From Chloracidobacterium sp. (GTDB lineage: Bacteria > Acidobacteriota > Blastocatellia > Chloracidobacteriales > Chloracidobacteriaceae): DNA of 64,000 bases. The stretch is from assembly GCA_025057975.1 (NCBI GenBank), contig JANWUV010000002.1, forward strand, positions 231,550-295,549, given 5' to 3'. The stretch's first letter is position 1; every line of letters begins with the position of its first letter. A program made the position numbers and the translations under genes. The notes below the pieces were generated by a model. The model worked only from the letters and a program-made list of their open reading frames with translations, ran no database searches and was not told where the DNA came from. Below are positions 35,831 through 44,588 of the stretch, piece after piece.

Positions 35831-36598
35831 ATGCCGATGTACGATGGAGTGGTCGCCGTTCTGGGCGCGAACGGTGGGACGGGACGGGAAGTGGTCAAGC
35901 GCTTGCTGCACTATGGCGTAGCGACACGCGCCGTCGCGCGCTCGGAGGCCAAGCTGGCGGATTTCGCCGGACAAAACGTTGAAACGGCGGTTGCCGACGT
36001 ACGCGACCCGGCGAGCCTTGAGAAGGCTCTTACGGGCGTGCGCGCCGTTGTCAACTGCGTTGGGACGCGGATTGGCTTTGCGAATACGGGCAAGGGCATC
36101 GCTGGCTTTTTCGGCTTCGGCGCTGACGGGGCGGACGCCGTGGACAACCGGGGGACGGTCAACGTTCTCAACGCGATGAAGCGTGTCGGCGCGGAGCAGA
36201 TTGTGATTGTCACCTCAATGCTTATCAATCAACCGCTAAATCCGTTCAGCCTGATGATGAAACCCTTCGGCGACATCCTCAGAATGAAGGACAAAGCCGA
36301 AAAGGCCGTTCGTGCGTCGGGCCTGCGGTACACGATTGTGCGGCCGGGCGGCCTCACTAACCAGCCGCCGTTTCAGAAGGGCATCAAGGTTGCACCGGCG
36401 GATGCGCTGTCCAGCGGCTCGATTTCGCGCGCCGATGTTGCTGAAGTCTGCGTGCAGGCGCTCTGGACGGAAACAGCCTTCGGTAAGACACTTGAGATTG
36501 TTTCGGACGACACCGCGCCGGTCAGCGACTGGAAGGCGTTTTTTGCCTCGATCCCAGAAGATGTCGTAGTCGCTCAAGCACAGGCGGCGACGGCTTGA
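35831..36598 (+). CDS. NAD(P)-binding SDR/NmrA-like protein
   Basis: A 255-residue Rossmann-fold protein of the atypical SDR (SDR_a5/NmrA) type. The dinucleotide motif is VLGANGGTGREVVKRLL, followed by VADVRDPASLEKAL and VNCVGTR. There is no Tyr-x-x-x-Lys, so catalysis by the classic route is unlikely; relatives include plant TIC62-like and CcbF-like proteins. AAGGAG at 35818-35823 with 7-base spacing selects ATG 35831 over the frame's first ATG at 35804. A role in redox sensing or flavin or quinone metabolism is possible but not shown. Confidence 0.82.
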   Translation: MPMYDGVVAVLGANGGTGREVVKRLLHYGVATRAVARSEAKLADFAGQNVETAVADVRDPASLEKALTGVRAVVNCVGTRIGFANTGKGIAGFFGFGADGADAVDNRGTVNVLNAMKRVGAEQIVIVTSMLINQPLNPFSLMMKPFGDILRMKDKAEKAVRASGLRYTIVRPGGLTNQPPFQKGIKVAPADALSSGSISRADVAEVCVQALWTETAFGKTLEIVSDDTAPVSDWKAFFASIPEDVVVAQAQAATA

Positions 36599-36629
36599 TG
36601 CCGGGAAGCGGGTTGGCGATCGTTCTAAC

Positions 36630-36708
36630 GCCAAACGCATGCCAACGCAACGGCTTTTCGAGCAACGTCACAGCCTGCGTTTGGCATGCGGCGGCGCTTC
36701 ATGCCGCA
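36630..36708. terminator. Inverted repeats in a convergent gap, possible terminator
   Basis: GCCAAACGCA (36630-36639) pairs with TGCGTTTGGC (36676-36685), and TGCGGC (about 36687-36692) pairs with GCCGCA (36703-36708). The region lies between the convergent SDR and methyltransferase genes, where terminators are expected. There is no clear T-run. Confidence 0.4.
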
Positions 36709-36739
36709 AAACCTGACGCCCTTATCCCCACGAAACACC

Positions 36740-37579
36740 TTACACGGTGAGTACCGTAAAGGCGAGTTTCCCGTAATCCTGCGCCGTCAGCTTGCGCAAG
36801 CCGGCCGCCGTGAATGTCTCATCAAGTGATTGGCGCGTGAAAAACGTCAACCCGCCTAACGCCGACAATGCCGCACGGACAACCGGCGACGGATCAAGTT
36901 GGTTCATGACGAAGTAGCGCCCGACACCGGGGCGCAGAACGCGCCGCCCTTCCATCAGCACTGTGCGCGGATGGCGGTACTCGTTAAGCGAACCGCCGCA
37001 AGCAATACCGGCAACGGAGGCGTCGCCCAGTGGTACGGCTTCCATGTCGGCGCGCAGCCAGAGCATAGCCTCTACAACGCCTTCTCGGACGGCGTAAGCG
37101 CGCGCTTCTTCGAGCATACGCAGCGAGAGGTCAATACCGACCACCAGCGATGCCGTCCGTCCAAGTTCGATGAGACGCTTGGCGATAGGGCGTCCGTAGT
37201 ACCCCGTTGAGCACGCCGCGTCAAGCCAGAGACCGTCTTCGGTGAACGTCGGTTCGAGCGCGTCTAACAGCAAACCGATTTCACGCGCCGGCGGGAAAGC
37301 TTCACCTGACAATAGCGACAGGGCGCGCGTCCGCCACAGACGCTCGTACACGAAAGCTGTCGTTTGCCACTGACCAGTCAACTGCGCAAAGGTCAGCGCT
37401 GGCGGGCCGTTCGGCAGAAAATCGGCGATCCCATCCCGGAGCGGAAACGCCGCGCCGCACTGACGGCAGGTGAACGTCCCTGTGCGACCTTGGCCTTGGA
37501 AGGTCATGCCGTCGCTTGTGCAAACCGAACAACGAAGCCGCGGCAGTAGGGTCGTCAATCGTGCGTCCACGGTCGTCAC
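36740..37579 (-). CDS. Class I SAM-dependent methyltransferase with N-terminal zinc ribbon
   Basis: A 279-residue protein. Residues 16-42 have a four-cysteine zinc ribbon (LRCSVC and FTCRQCG) followed by FPLRDGIADFL, a Trm112-like layout also seen in RlmA-type rRNA methyltransferases. The Rossmann core begins with LWLDAACSTGYYGRPIA (variant of the AdoMet GxGxG motif, here AACSTG), then VVGIDLSLRMLEEAR. The target may be RNA, a quinone or a pigment precursor; nothing local decides. It overlaps the GH13 start side by four bases. Confidence 0.8.
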   Translation of the reverse strand: MTTVDARLTTLLPRLRCSVCTSDGMTFQGQGRTGTFTCRQCGAAFPLRDGIADFLPNGPPALTFAQLTGQWQTTAFVYERLWRTRALSLLSGEAFPPAREIGLLLDALEPTFTEDGLWLDAACSTGYYGRPIAKRLIELGRTASLVVGIDLSLRMLEEARAYAVREGVVEAMLWLRADMEAVPLGDASVAGIACGGSLNEYRHPRTVLMEGRRVLRPGVGRYFVMNQLDPSPVVRAALSALGGLTFFTRQSLDETFTAAGLRKLTAQDYGKLAFTVLTV

Positions 37580-38994
37580 GTCTGCGCGTCAAATACAACC
37601 CGCAGGAACGGGTGTTGCTCAAAACCCGCCGCCAGTGCCTCTGGGTCAAGCCGCCAGCAATCGTCGTACACCGCCACGGTCAGCGGTCGTTCCGGCATCC
37701 CCGGCAACCGTGCGGAACGGTGATCGACACGGTAGGCTGGCGGCGGCAATGTCAAGTAGGGTGTGACCGGGAGGCTCACTGGCCCTGCGCCAATCGGAAT
37801 CAACACCAGTTCGATATCCGTTCCGTAAGCGCGCCAGAAGCTCACAACATGCGGGATGTTCGACTCGGCGCGGCTGTAGCTGCCCTCTCGGAAGATCGGG
37901 CGACGCGCAACGCGCAGCAAGTCCGCAAAGTACGCTTGAAGCTCCCGATCCGGCTCATGCCGCCTGAGCGGGCGAACACGCTGGACAGGGATTTTTTCCG
38001 TCACGCCTTCCATTTGCCCTTGATGAATCAGCGGGACGCCCGGCAGCAAGCACACCAGCGCAGCTGCCCGTCGGTTGGCAAGCGGCGACAGACGTGCAGC
38101 CGCGCGTTCTTCGTCATGGTTTTCGACGAAGTGCACCGTACGTTCGAGAAACAGCTCCGATACCAAACGAAGTCGTTCGGCGACGGCATAGGGCGCGTCA
38201 GACGCCGTTAGACAATCAAGCAGCCGCTTGTCGTAGGCGTAATCAAAACCTAGCGAAAGTAGATACATCTCGGTGTCCCAGTACGCCTCGGCGATGAGAA
38301 CAAAATCAGGATTGACGCGCTTGGCGGCCGCAATCGCATCGTCCCAGAATTCGCCCGGCATGACGCGGTCAAAAAGCTCGCGTGGCAGGCGTGGATACCA
38401 CTGGCGGCGAATTTGCTCGCGCAGCACCAACATCGCCATATCGCACCGGACGCCGTCGCACAGCGTCGCCAGCCGTACAAGCGTGTCACGCATATAGGCG
38501 CGCGTTCCGGCGACCGTGTAATCAAGCTGTACGGTGTCGTTCCACCCGGCAAAGTGTGGGTCCTTGCCGTGCGCCAGCCGCCGTCCCGAAGGATGCCAGT
38601 AGTAATCCTCATCGTACTCATCGCGCCACTCCGGGTTGCTGTGCATGAAGTATTCCGGGTGCGTCAGGATGAGCGGCGTGTCGCGGGCAAAGTGATTGGG
38701 AATAAAGTCGAGGATGAGCCGCAAGCCGTGCCGGTGGGCGCGCGCGCGCAAGGCGGTGAAATCCGCTTCGTCGCCAAGCTCCGGGTTGAATTGGTAATCG
38801 CTAATCGCGTAGGGCGAACCGACAAAATCCGGCGCGTAACGCTTCGACATTACCACGCCCTCCGGGCCAATCGCCCAGACACCCATCAGCCACAGCGCAT
38901 CAAAACCGAGCGCGGCATAGTCGCTGAGCTGGGCGTCGGTGATTTCAGCAAAGCGTCGCCCATTAAGTCGGGCGTTGATTTCATACAGCAGCAT
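37576..38994 (-). CDS. Alpha-amylase-family (GH13) glycoside hydrolase
   Basis: A 472-residue (beta/alpha)8 barrel enzyme acting on alpha-glucans. Conserved regions are readable: LILDFIPNH (region I), DGVRCDMAML (nucleophile Asp), LIAEAYWD (acid/base Glu) and FVENHDEERA (third Asp). The Ca-binding site cannot be judged. There is no signal peptide, so it is probably cytoplasmic, for example in glycogen or maltodextrin turnover. The frame opens at a TTG at 39060, but ATG 38994 (MLLYEINARLNG) starts right at the GH13 beginning and is preferred. It overlaps the methyltransferase gene. Confidence 0.87.
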   Translation of the reverse strand: MLLYEINARLNGRRFAEITDAQLSDYAALGFDALWLMGVWAIGPEGVVMSKRYAPDFVGSPYAISDYQFNPELGDEADFTALRARAHRHGLRLILDFIPNHFARDTPLILTHPEYFMHSNPEWRDEYDEDYYWHPSGRRLAHGKDPHFAGWNDTVQLDYTVAGTRAYMRDTLVRLATLCDGVRCDMAMLVLREQIRRQWYPRLPRELFDRVMPGEFWDDAIAAAKRVNPDFVLIAEAYWDTEMYLLSLGFDYAYDKRLLDCLTASDAPYAVAERLRLVSELFLERTVHFVENHDEERAAARLSPLANRRAAALVCLLPGVPLIHQGQMEGVTEKIPVQRVRPLRRHEPDRELQAYFADLLRVARRPIFREGSYSRAESNIPHVVSFWRAYGTDIELVLIPIGAGPVSLPVTPYLTLPPPAYRVDHRSARLPGMPERPLTVAVYDDCWRLDPEALAAGFEQHPFLRVVFDAQT

Positions 38995-39076
38995 CAGCCG
39001 TCGCCCCGGCAGGCAACGAAATTGGGCACACTTGGAGGGAATCGGCGCTACGATAAACAAAGCCTTCTTGGGTTGA

Positions 39077-40024
39077 CTACTGTTTTTGCGCCATTAGCCA
39101 ATCAAAGGCCGCTTTGGCGACGGTGGCGCCGCCGCCGAACGCCGTAGATAGGCTTGAAAGCAGTGGGCGGGTCGTATCGCCGCAGGCCCAGACGCCGGGA
39201 CAAGAGGTTGCGCCGTGGCGGTCGGTGATAATGTACCCATCCGCATCACATGCCACCTGCCCGGCGACCAGTTCCGTCCCGGCCGTGACGCCCAGCGCAA
39301 GAAAAACGCCGGCTGCAGGCAGCGTGATTTGGTACGGCTGTTCGCCAGGGGGGAAGCGTTCGATCCTAACGCGCTCGACTTGAGCTGCGCCTTCAATCGC
39401 CGTCAAACGGGCATGCGTCATGACACGGATGCGCGGATGACCCAACACGCGGTCACGATAGAGCGGTCGCGCACGAAAAGTCGCCGAACGGTGGATTAGC
39501 GTGACACGCGCCCCCGCTTCATCCAGCATCAACGCCTCCTCAAAAGCGCCGTCGCCGCCGCCGACAATGACAACGTCTCGCCCGACATACTTCTCCTTGT
39601 CGCGGGTGGCGGAAGTGCTCACGCCGCGTCCGGCAAACGCCTGCTCGCCGGGGACGCCAAGCGTCCGCTTACGGACGCCCAGCGCCAAGATAAGCGCACG
39701 GCCGGAAAGCTTGGTTTCACCGCGTATAGTTACGGTTTTGGCGGCGCAGTTAATCTGCGTCACGGGCGAGTTGGTTTCAAAGTGAACGCCTTCGCGTATG
39801 AGGTGGATCGTCAGCCGCTCGGCGATGTCAGCTCCGACGAGGCCGTAAAAGCCGGGACAATCCACAAAGCGGTTGTAGCTACGGAGTAGTTGTCCACCCA
39901 GCTGCGGCGCGGCTTCAAGCAGCAGGGGGTTCAAACCCAATCGCTTTCCCCACAAGGCTGCGGCAATGCCGGCAGGGCCGCCGCCGACAATCAAAAGGTC
40001 GAGTTGGTCGTCGCTAGTGGTCAT
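39077..40024 (-). CDS. TrxR-like NAD(P)H flavoprotein lacking the CxxC
   Basis: A 315-residue two-dinucleotide-fold flavoprotein with LLIVGGGPAGIAAALWG (FAD) and VVIVGGGDGAFEEALML (NAD(P)H), ending with GVWACGDTTRPL. It has the thioredoxin-reductase layout, but the redox CxxC is replaced by STSAT (GVSTSATRD). That is what is seen in ferredoxin-NADP+ reductases of the TrxR-like type (YumC-like, green sulfur bacteria). The electron partner is thus more likely ferredoxin or another carrier than thioredoxin. Confidence 0.82.
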   Translation of the reverse strand: MTTSDDQLDLLIVGGGPAGIAAALWGKRLGLNPLLLEAAPQLGGQLLRSYNRFVDCPGFYGLVGADIAERLTIHLIREGVHFETNSPVTQINCAAKTVTIRGETKLSGRALILALGVRKRTLGVPGEQAFAGRGVSTSATRDKEKYVGRDVVIVGGGDGAFEEALMLDEAGARVTLIHRSATFRARPLYRDRVLGHPRIRVMTHARLTAIEGAAQVERVRIERFPPGEQPYQITLPAAGVFLALGVTAGTELVAGQVACDADGYIITDRHGATSCPGVWACGDTTRPLLSSLSTAFGGGATVAKAAFDWLMAQKQ

Positions 40025-40186
40025 ATACGCTTGTCGCTGCCTATGACGCCCAAAAACCGCCGCCGCTTCTAGGGGATTCCTGCGCCTTTACAAACGCCCT
40101 TCTCTGCGGCGCTACACAGTAGGCGTAGGATAGATCACCTAAAACATCATCCTAAATCCCGTAGGGTACATCAATCCCCCTCAACA

Positions 40187-40198
40187 TTGTTCGAACAA
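40187..40198. promoter_or_regulatory. Perfect palindrome, candidate operator
   Basis: TTGTTCGAACAA is a 12-base perfect palindrome in the divergent gap between the TrxR-like and ROK genes. It resembles dimeric-regulator sites; its GTTCGAAC core is only loosely similar to some LexA boxes. No regulator gene is adjacent. Confidence 0.4.
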
Positions 40199-40369
40199 GT
40201 GATCGTTTCCCAGTGGTGGTTGGCTTACGTTTCCAGACCCCATACGTAAATGGTCGTCGTTGCTTTTTCGGTCAGCTTTTTGTTAGTCGCCGACTGACAC
40301 TACCACGCTGCGATCTTTCCGCCGCTCGCTTAGAGGACAGGACAGCGAAACGGTTGGCTTCAACCTAAG

Positions 40370-40399
40370 TTGGCGTCCAAACCAGCCAGTTGGTATGCT
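40370..40399 (+). promoter_or_regulatory. Weak promoter candidate for the ROK gene
   Basis: TTGGCG (-35) at 40370-40375 and TATGCT (-10) at 40394-40399 with an 18-base spacer, 60 bases upstream of the ROK start. Confidence 0.35.
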
Positions 40400-40458
40400 G
40401 AACGCCGCGTGCATTGGCGCGAGCGCTCTGAGAGCCGGCGAGAAAGGAGGCGGCGTTG

Positions 40459-41418
40459 ATGTCAAGCGCGCCGGATGAACGTTTGTTTATTGGCATTGAG
40501 TGCGCAGCGACCCTCCTGCGCGGCGTTGTCTGCGAAGCCAGCGGGGAAGTCATCACACAACGTCAGCGGGCGTTGACAGGTCACGCTCCAACGGAGGCCG
40601 TCGCCGCTGTTCGCGCCCTCATCGCCGAACTGCTGGCCACGGAGTCCAACGCTGAACTGTTTGGCGGCGTCGGCGTCGCGCTGCCGGGCAGCCTCAATCA
40701 GGCGACGGGTCGGTGCGAGTCACGTACGCTTTGGTCGGCCGTCACGCTGGATGAACTGCGCCCCTGCGGTTCGCTAGGAAGCGCCCACTTGGTGTCGCGC
40801 GCCGTCGCCGCCTTGGTCGGCGAGCAGATGTGTGGCGTGGCGCGCGGCTGCCAAACAGTGGTTTATATCGAGGCGGGCTACGAAGTCTCAGCCGCTATGA
40901 CGCACAACGGCCAACTCTGGCGTGGCGCTACCGGCATCGCCGGTATGATCGGCTACGACGCCATAGATGTGGACGGCGACATCACGCTTCAAGAGCGCAT
41001 CGGCGGCGACGGTCTCATCCGGCGCGCACAAGACCGGATGTACCGTGACCGCACCTCGTCGCTGTCCCGACGGGGTATTCCCCGCAACCGTGAGATTGGC
41101 CTGGACGACCTGCTCAACATGGCGCGCCTTGGCGATGAACTGGCGCAGGTCATTATCGCTCGCGCCGGCGTCCACCTCGGCGTCGCGGCGGCGCGTCTTA
41201 TCAACCTACTCAACCCGGAGTTGCTGGTCATCGGCGGTGAACTGGTCGCAGCTGGCAATGTCCTACTCGATCCGGTGCGCGAAGAAGTCGAACGACGCAC
41301 GGTACCGTCCGCCTTCGCCGTTTGCCGCATCCTGCCAGCGACGGTCGGCGTAGCAATTGGCGCGGCGCAGGTCGCCCGCCAAGCCAGCCGTCCAACCGGT
41401 GGCGCAGCGGCTCAGTAA
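40459..41418 (+). CDS. ROK-family protein, probably catalytically degenerate
   Basis: A 319-residue ROK-fold protein. The N-terminal phosphate-binding strand (FIGIECAATLLRGVV) and the C-terminal NPELLVIGGEL are typical. But the END-type catalytic Asp stretch is replaced by LVSRAVAALVGEQ, the GTG motif by EAGYEVSAA, and the four-cysteine zinc motif after GxIGHxxxDPDG is missing: GMIGYDAIDVDGDITLQE has none of it. It is thus probably not a sugar kinase and may bind a sugar as a sensor. AAAGGAGG precedes ATG 40459; a TTG at 40456 is less likely. Confidence 0.8.
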   Translation: MSSAPDERLFIGIECAATLLRGVVCEASGEVITQRQRALTGHAPTEAVAAVRALIAELLATESNAELFGGVGVALPGSLNQATGRCESRTLWSAVTLDELRPCGSLGSAHLVSRAVAALVGEQMCGVARGCQTVVYIEAGYEVSAAMTHNGQLWRGATGIAGMIGYDAIDVDGDITLQERIGGDGLIRRAQDRMYRDRTSSLSRRGIPRNREIGLDDLLNMARLGDELAQVIIARAGVHLGVAAARLINLLNPELLVIGGELVAAGNVLLDPVREEVERRTVPSAFAVCRILPATVGVAIGAAQVARQASRPTGGAAAQ

Positions 41419-41572
41419 GCATGCAGCGCGCCGCCGCCCACCAAACCACCAGCCCACGCCGCCACTCATCCACCCATGGAACGCGCCGCCTGACGACAGG
41501 TGCGTTCGGCGGCTGTCTCCGATAAAGTATGGGAACGCGCGACAGCGCGGACGCGGAGCAAAAACGGACGCC

Positions 41573-42037
41573 ATGTTTGGGATCGGTACGCCGGAACTCA
41601 TTTTCATCTTTCTTGTTGGCTTCTTTATTTTCGGCCCCCGCCAACTTCCTGACATCGGTCGCCGTCTAGGTGAAATCATGGCTCAGTTACGCCGGGCGGC
41701 GGACGAGTTCAAACAAACGTGGGAGGCCGAAGTCGAAAGTGAACGCGCGCGCCTTGCCAAAACCCTGTCCTCAGCCGCTGTTGATCTTGAGCTGACGCCA
41801 ACTAAGCCGGTGGAAGCGGAATTGCCGACCCCGGAAGGGACTCTCCCCCGAACGCCTTGGCGACCGCAGGCGACGGACGCTGCACCGGACGCGCTAGGTG
41901 GATTCATGGCGCCGGACGCTCCGCGGCCTTCATCCCCGCCGAACAGTTCGCCGTCACCTGACGCCGCAATGGTGTCCGCCCTCCAAACAAAACGTCCTGT
42001 GGCGTCCTCCGTTGAGACCGTCGGCTATGAGGGCTGA
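41573..42037 (+). CDS. tatB: Twin-arginine translocase TatA/TatB-type subunit
   Basis: A 154-residue protein with the Tat layout: a short N-terminal TM (MFGIGTPELIFIFLVGFFIFG), the hinge GPRQLPDIGRRLGE, an amphipathic helix and a long Pro/Ala/Ser-rich disordered tail. The Glu in the TM start and the length fit TatB better than TatA, though one protein may do both jobs. The wider frame starts at 41357, but the fold begins at ATG 41573. It is followed 39 bases later by tatC, so both are expressed together. Confidence 0.85.
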   Translation: MFGIGTPELIFIFLVGFFIFGPRQLPDIGRRLGEIMAQLRRAADEFKQTWEAEVESERARLAKTLSSAAVDLELTPTKPVEAELPTPEGTLPRTPWRPQATDAAPDALGGFMAPDAPRPSSPPNSSPSPDAAMVSALQTKRPVASSVETVGYEG

Positions 42038-42076
42038 AGTACGAACATCCCGACCGCTGTGTTTGGTGTATGCACA

Positions 42077-43189
42077 ATGGCTGAGAAACCCCTCCTGACC
42101 GACAAGCCGGACGCTCCCCTTGCCGCACCGCCGGATGAACTCGAAGAAGCCGGAACTATGGGCTTTCTTGACCATCTGGATGAACTACGGCGGCGTGTAT
42201 TCTACGTGGTCGCCTTTGTCGGCGTCGCCTTTATCGTGTGCTGGGGTTTCGCCGACGTCATTTATGGTTTTTTGGCCAAGCCGGTCGCCGATGCGCTACG
42301 GGCTTCCCGGCTGGCGCAAATCAGAAGCAACGCCCCGCTGCTTAGTCTGGCGGAACTGCCCGACGGCGCGCAGGTGGCGTACGTCTTCGGTGCGGGCGTC
42401 GCCATTGACGGCGTGACTATTCCCGCCGGAACGACCGTCCCGGCGCGCATTACACGCAACGCGCAGGGCAAGCGCCGACTAGAAACTGCCCAGACTATCG
42501 TCGTCAACCAGCGGGTAGTGCCGGAAGGCTTTCCATTACCAGCAGATGAACTCTTCGCCGCCGCCCCAGACCCGCTGGGGCAGCTGGTGGTGCATACCGT
42601 CCAAGGGGCATTCAGCCTCTACATCAAAGTCGCTTTCTATGCGGCGATTTTCTTTTCTGTTCCGTTTGCGCTCTATCAGCTATACGCCTTCGTCGCACCG
42701 GGTCTTTATCGGCACGAGCGCGCATACATTTACCCGGTGCTCATCCTCGGAACGGCCTTTTTCCTGGTGGGCGCAGCTTTTGGCTACTACGTCGCCTTCC
42801 CACAGGCTTGCCTGTTCTTGCTCAGCACGGCGAAGGATTTTCAGCCGATGATTGAGGTCAACGAATACTTCGATCTCATCATTACCATCATACTAGGGCT
42901 AGGGCTGGTCTTTGAACTGCCGACCATTGTTTTTGCACTGGCGCGGTTGGGGTTGGTGACGGCCGGTTTCCTGTTGCGCATCTGGCGGCTAGCCGTGATG
43001 GTCATTCTGGTTTTAGCCGCCGTGATTTCTCCCACCGCCGACATTCCCAACCTGTTGATTTTCGCCGTACCAATGCTGGCGTTGTACTTTTTGAGCGTCG
43101 GCATCGCCTACGTCTTCGGACGGCGACGCGAGTCGGATGAAGAAGTTGCGGCGACGGACGCTGCCGGGGAGCTTCGTTCTGTAGGGTAA
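42077..43189 (+). CDS. tatC: Sec-independent translocase TatC with enlarged first periplasmic loop
   Basis: A 370-residue TatC, well above the usual 250. It shows FLDHLDELRRRVF at the N-terminus, which binds the twin-arginine signal, and six TM segments. Between TM1 and TM2, residues about 76-170 form an insertion in the first periplasmic loop, with a beta-rich patch. The canonical FSLYIKVA then resumes at residue 179. Start: ATG 42077 (MAEKPLL) is preferred over GTG 42059. Other typical segments are YPVLILGTAFFLVGAAFGYY and ISPTADIPN. A twin of hisD follows 4 bases later. Confidence 0.92.
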   Translation: MAEKPLLTDKPDAPLAAPPDELEEAGTMGFLDHLDELRRRVFYVVAFVGVAFIVCWGFADVIYGFLAKPVADALRASRLAQIRSNAPLLSLAELPDGAQVAYVFGAGVAIDGVTIPAGTTVPARITRNAQGKRRLETAQTIVVNQRVVPEGFPLPADELFAAAPDPLGQLVVHTVQGAFSLYIKVAFYAAIFFSVPFALYQLYAFVAPGLYRHERAYIYPVLILGTAFFLVGAAFGYYVAFPQACLFLLSTAKDFQPMIEVNEYFDLIITIILGLGLVFELPTIVFALARLGLVTAGFLLRIWRLAVMVILVLAAVISPTADIPNLLIFAVPMLALYFLSVGIAYVFGRRRESDEEVAATDAAGELRSVG

Positions 43190-43193
43190 TGAT

Positions 43194-44588
43194 ATGCACA
43201 TTTATCGTCTGGATGACGCCACCGGTCAGGCGCGTCTAAACCGTATCCTCGAACGCCACGCAACGGTCGCCGACCCGGACTTTGTCCGTACCGTTGCCGA
43301 CATCATTCGTCTGGTCCGCGACAACGGCGACCGTGGGCTGTTTGCTCTGACGGAGCAGTTCGACGGCGTATCGCTTTCCGCACAGAACGTGCGGGTTGAG
43401 CCGCCCTTGCTAGAAAAACTGGCCGCGCAGGTACCGGACGAGGTTCGCGCCGCCCTGGGGACGGCCGCCAGCAACATTCGGCGTTTCCACGAACTCCAGC
43501 GCGAGTACACGCGCGTCATGGAACAGCCGGACGGCGTGCGGCTCACCCACCGCGTCCAACCGCTGGAGGCTGTCGGGCTGTATGTTCCCGGCGGACAGGC
43601 GGCCTATCCTTCGACGGTGCTGATGACGGCTATTCCGGCGCAGGTGGCGGGCGTCCCCCGGCTGGTCGCCGTGACGCCGGCTAAGGCGTTTTTGACACAG
43701 CCCGTGCTGGCGGCGGCGCTGGTCGAGGCGGGCGTGGCGGAGGTCTATACCGTCGGTGGAGCGCAGGCGATTGCGGCGCTGGCCTACGGGACGGAAAGCA
43801 TTCCGCGTGTGGCGAAGATCGTCGGCCCCGGCAATCGCTATGTCACGGAAGCCAAGCGGCAGGTGTACGGTGTCGTGGATGTGGACGCCATCGCCGGTCC
43901 TAGCGAAGTCGTCGTCATCGCCGACGACACGGCCGATCCGGTACTAGTGGCCGCTGACATGCTAGCGCAGGCCGAGCATGACGAACTGGCGGCCGCGATT
44001 TGCATTACGACCAGTGAAGCCCTTGCAGGCGCAGTGGCCGAACAGCTTGCCTACCAGTCGGCGACGCTGTCCCGGCGCGATGTGGTGACGCAGGCGCTTG
44101 ACCGTTTCGGTGCGATCTTCCTTGTGTCGTCGCCGGCGGAAGCGGTTCGGCTTGTCAATCAAATTGCGCCGGAGCATGTCGAAGTCATGACGGCCGAACC
44201 AGAACGTCTCGCCGAAGACATCACCTTCGCCGGCGCGATTTTCATTGGAACGGCTTCGGCGGAGGCGGTCGGCGACTACTTCGCTGGGCCAAGTCACGTT
44301 TTACCGACGGGCGGCACGGCGCGCTTTTTCTCACCACTGGGCGTTTATGATTTTGTCCGTCGTACAAACGTCATTCGTTACACAATGGAGCGACTGGTCA
44401 AAACGGCCGATATGATTGCCTGTCTAGCCGACGCCGAAGGGCTGGACGGCCATGCGCGCTCGATTCGGCTGCGGATGGAACGTCATAGCGGGCCGCTCGC
44501 GCCGAAGACAAACCCGCTGTCCGAAAGCAAGCAGAACCTGTTGGCGGTTGAGCCGCCGCCGGAAACTATCCCAACCGAAACGCCATGA
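43194..44588 (+). CDS. hisD: Histidinol dehydrogenase
   Basis: A 464-residue NAD-dependent enzyme that performs the last two oxidations of histidine synthesis. Signature regions include VGLYVPGGQAAYPSTVLM, AIAALAYGTESIPRVAKIVGPGN, IAGPSEVVVIAD and AQAEHDELA (metal-binding residues), then NQIAPEHVEVM and FAGPSHVLPTGG. A C-terminal extension of about 30 residues is Pro/Glu-rich. It lies in a mixed operon with tatBC, an acyltransferase and carA; no other his genes flank it, although hisZ is at 55578. Confidence 0.96.
   Translation: MHIYRLDDATGQARLNRILERHATVADPDFVRTVADIIRLVRDNGDRGLFALTEQFDGVSLSAQNVRVEPPLLEKLAAQVPDEVRAALGTAASNIRRFHELQREYTRVMEQPDGVRLTHRVQPLEAVGLYVPGGQAAYPSTVLMTAIPAQVAGVPRLVAVTPAKAFLTQPVLAAALVEAGVAEVYTVGGAQAIAALAYGTESIPRVAKIVGPGNRYVTEAKRQVYGVVDVDAIAGPSEVVVIADDTADPVLVAADMLAQAEHDELAAAICITTSEALAGAVAEQLAYQSATLSRRDVVTQALDRFGAIFLVSSPAEAVRLVNQIAPEHVEVMTAEPERLAEDITFAGAIFIGTASAEAVGDYFAGPSHVLPTGGTARFFSPLGVYDFVRRTNVIRYTMERLVKTADMIACLADAEGLDGHARSIRLRMERHSGPLAPKTNPLSESKQNLLAVEPPPETIPTETP

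Larger units (their letters stand above)
40025..40458. other. 430-base gene-free stretch between divergent genes
   Basis: Lies between the start of the TrxR-like gene (minus) and the start of the ROK gene (plus). It holds a perfect 12-base palindrome at 40187-40198, a weak promoter candidate at 40370-40399 and AAAGGAGG at 40442-40449. It is less GC-rich than its neighbours in places. No gene is recognised. Confidence 0.45.
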
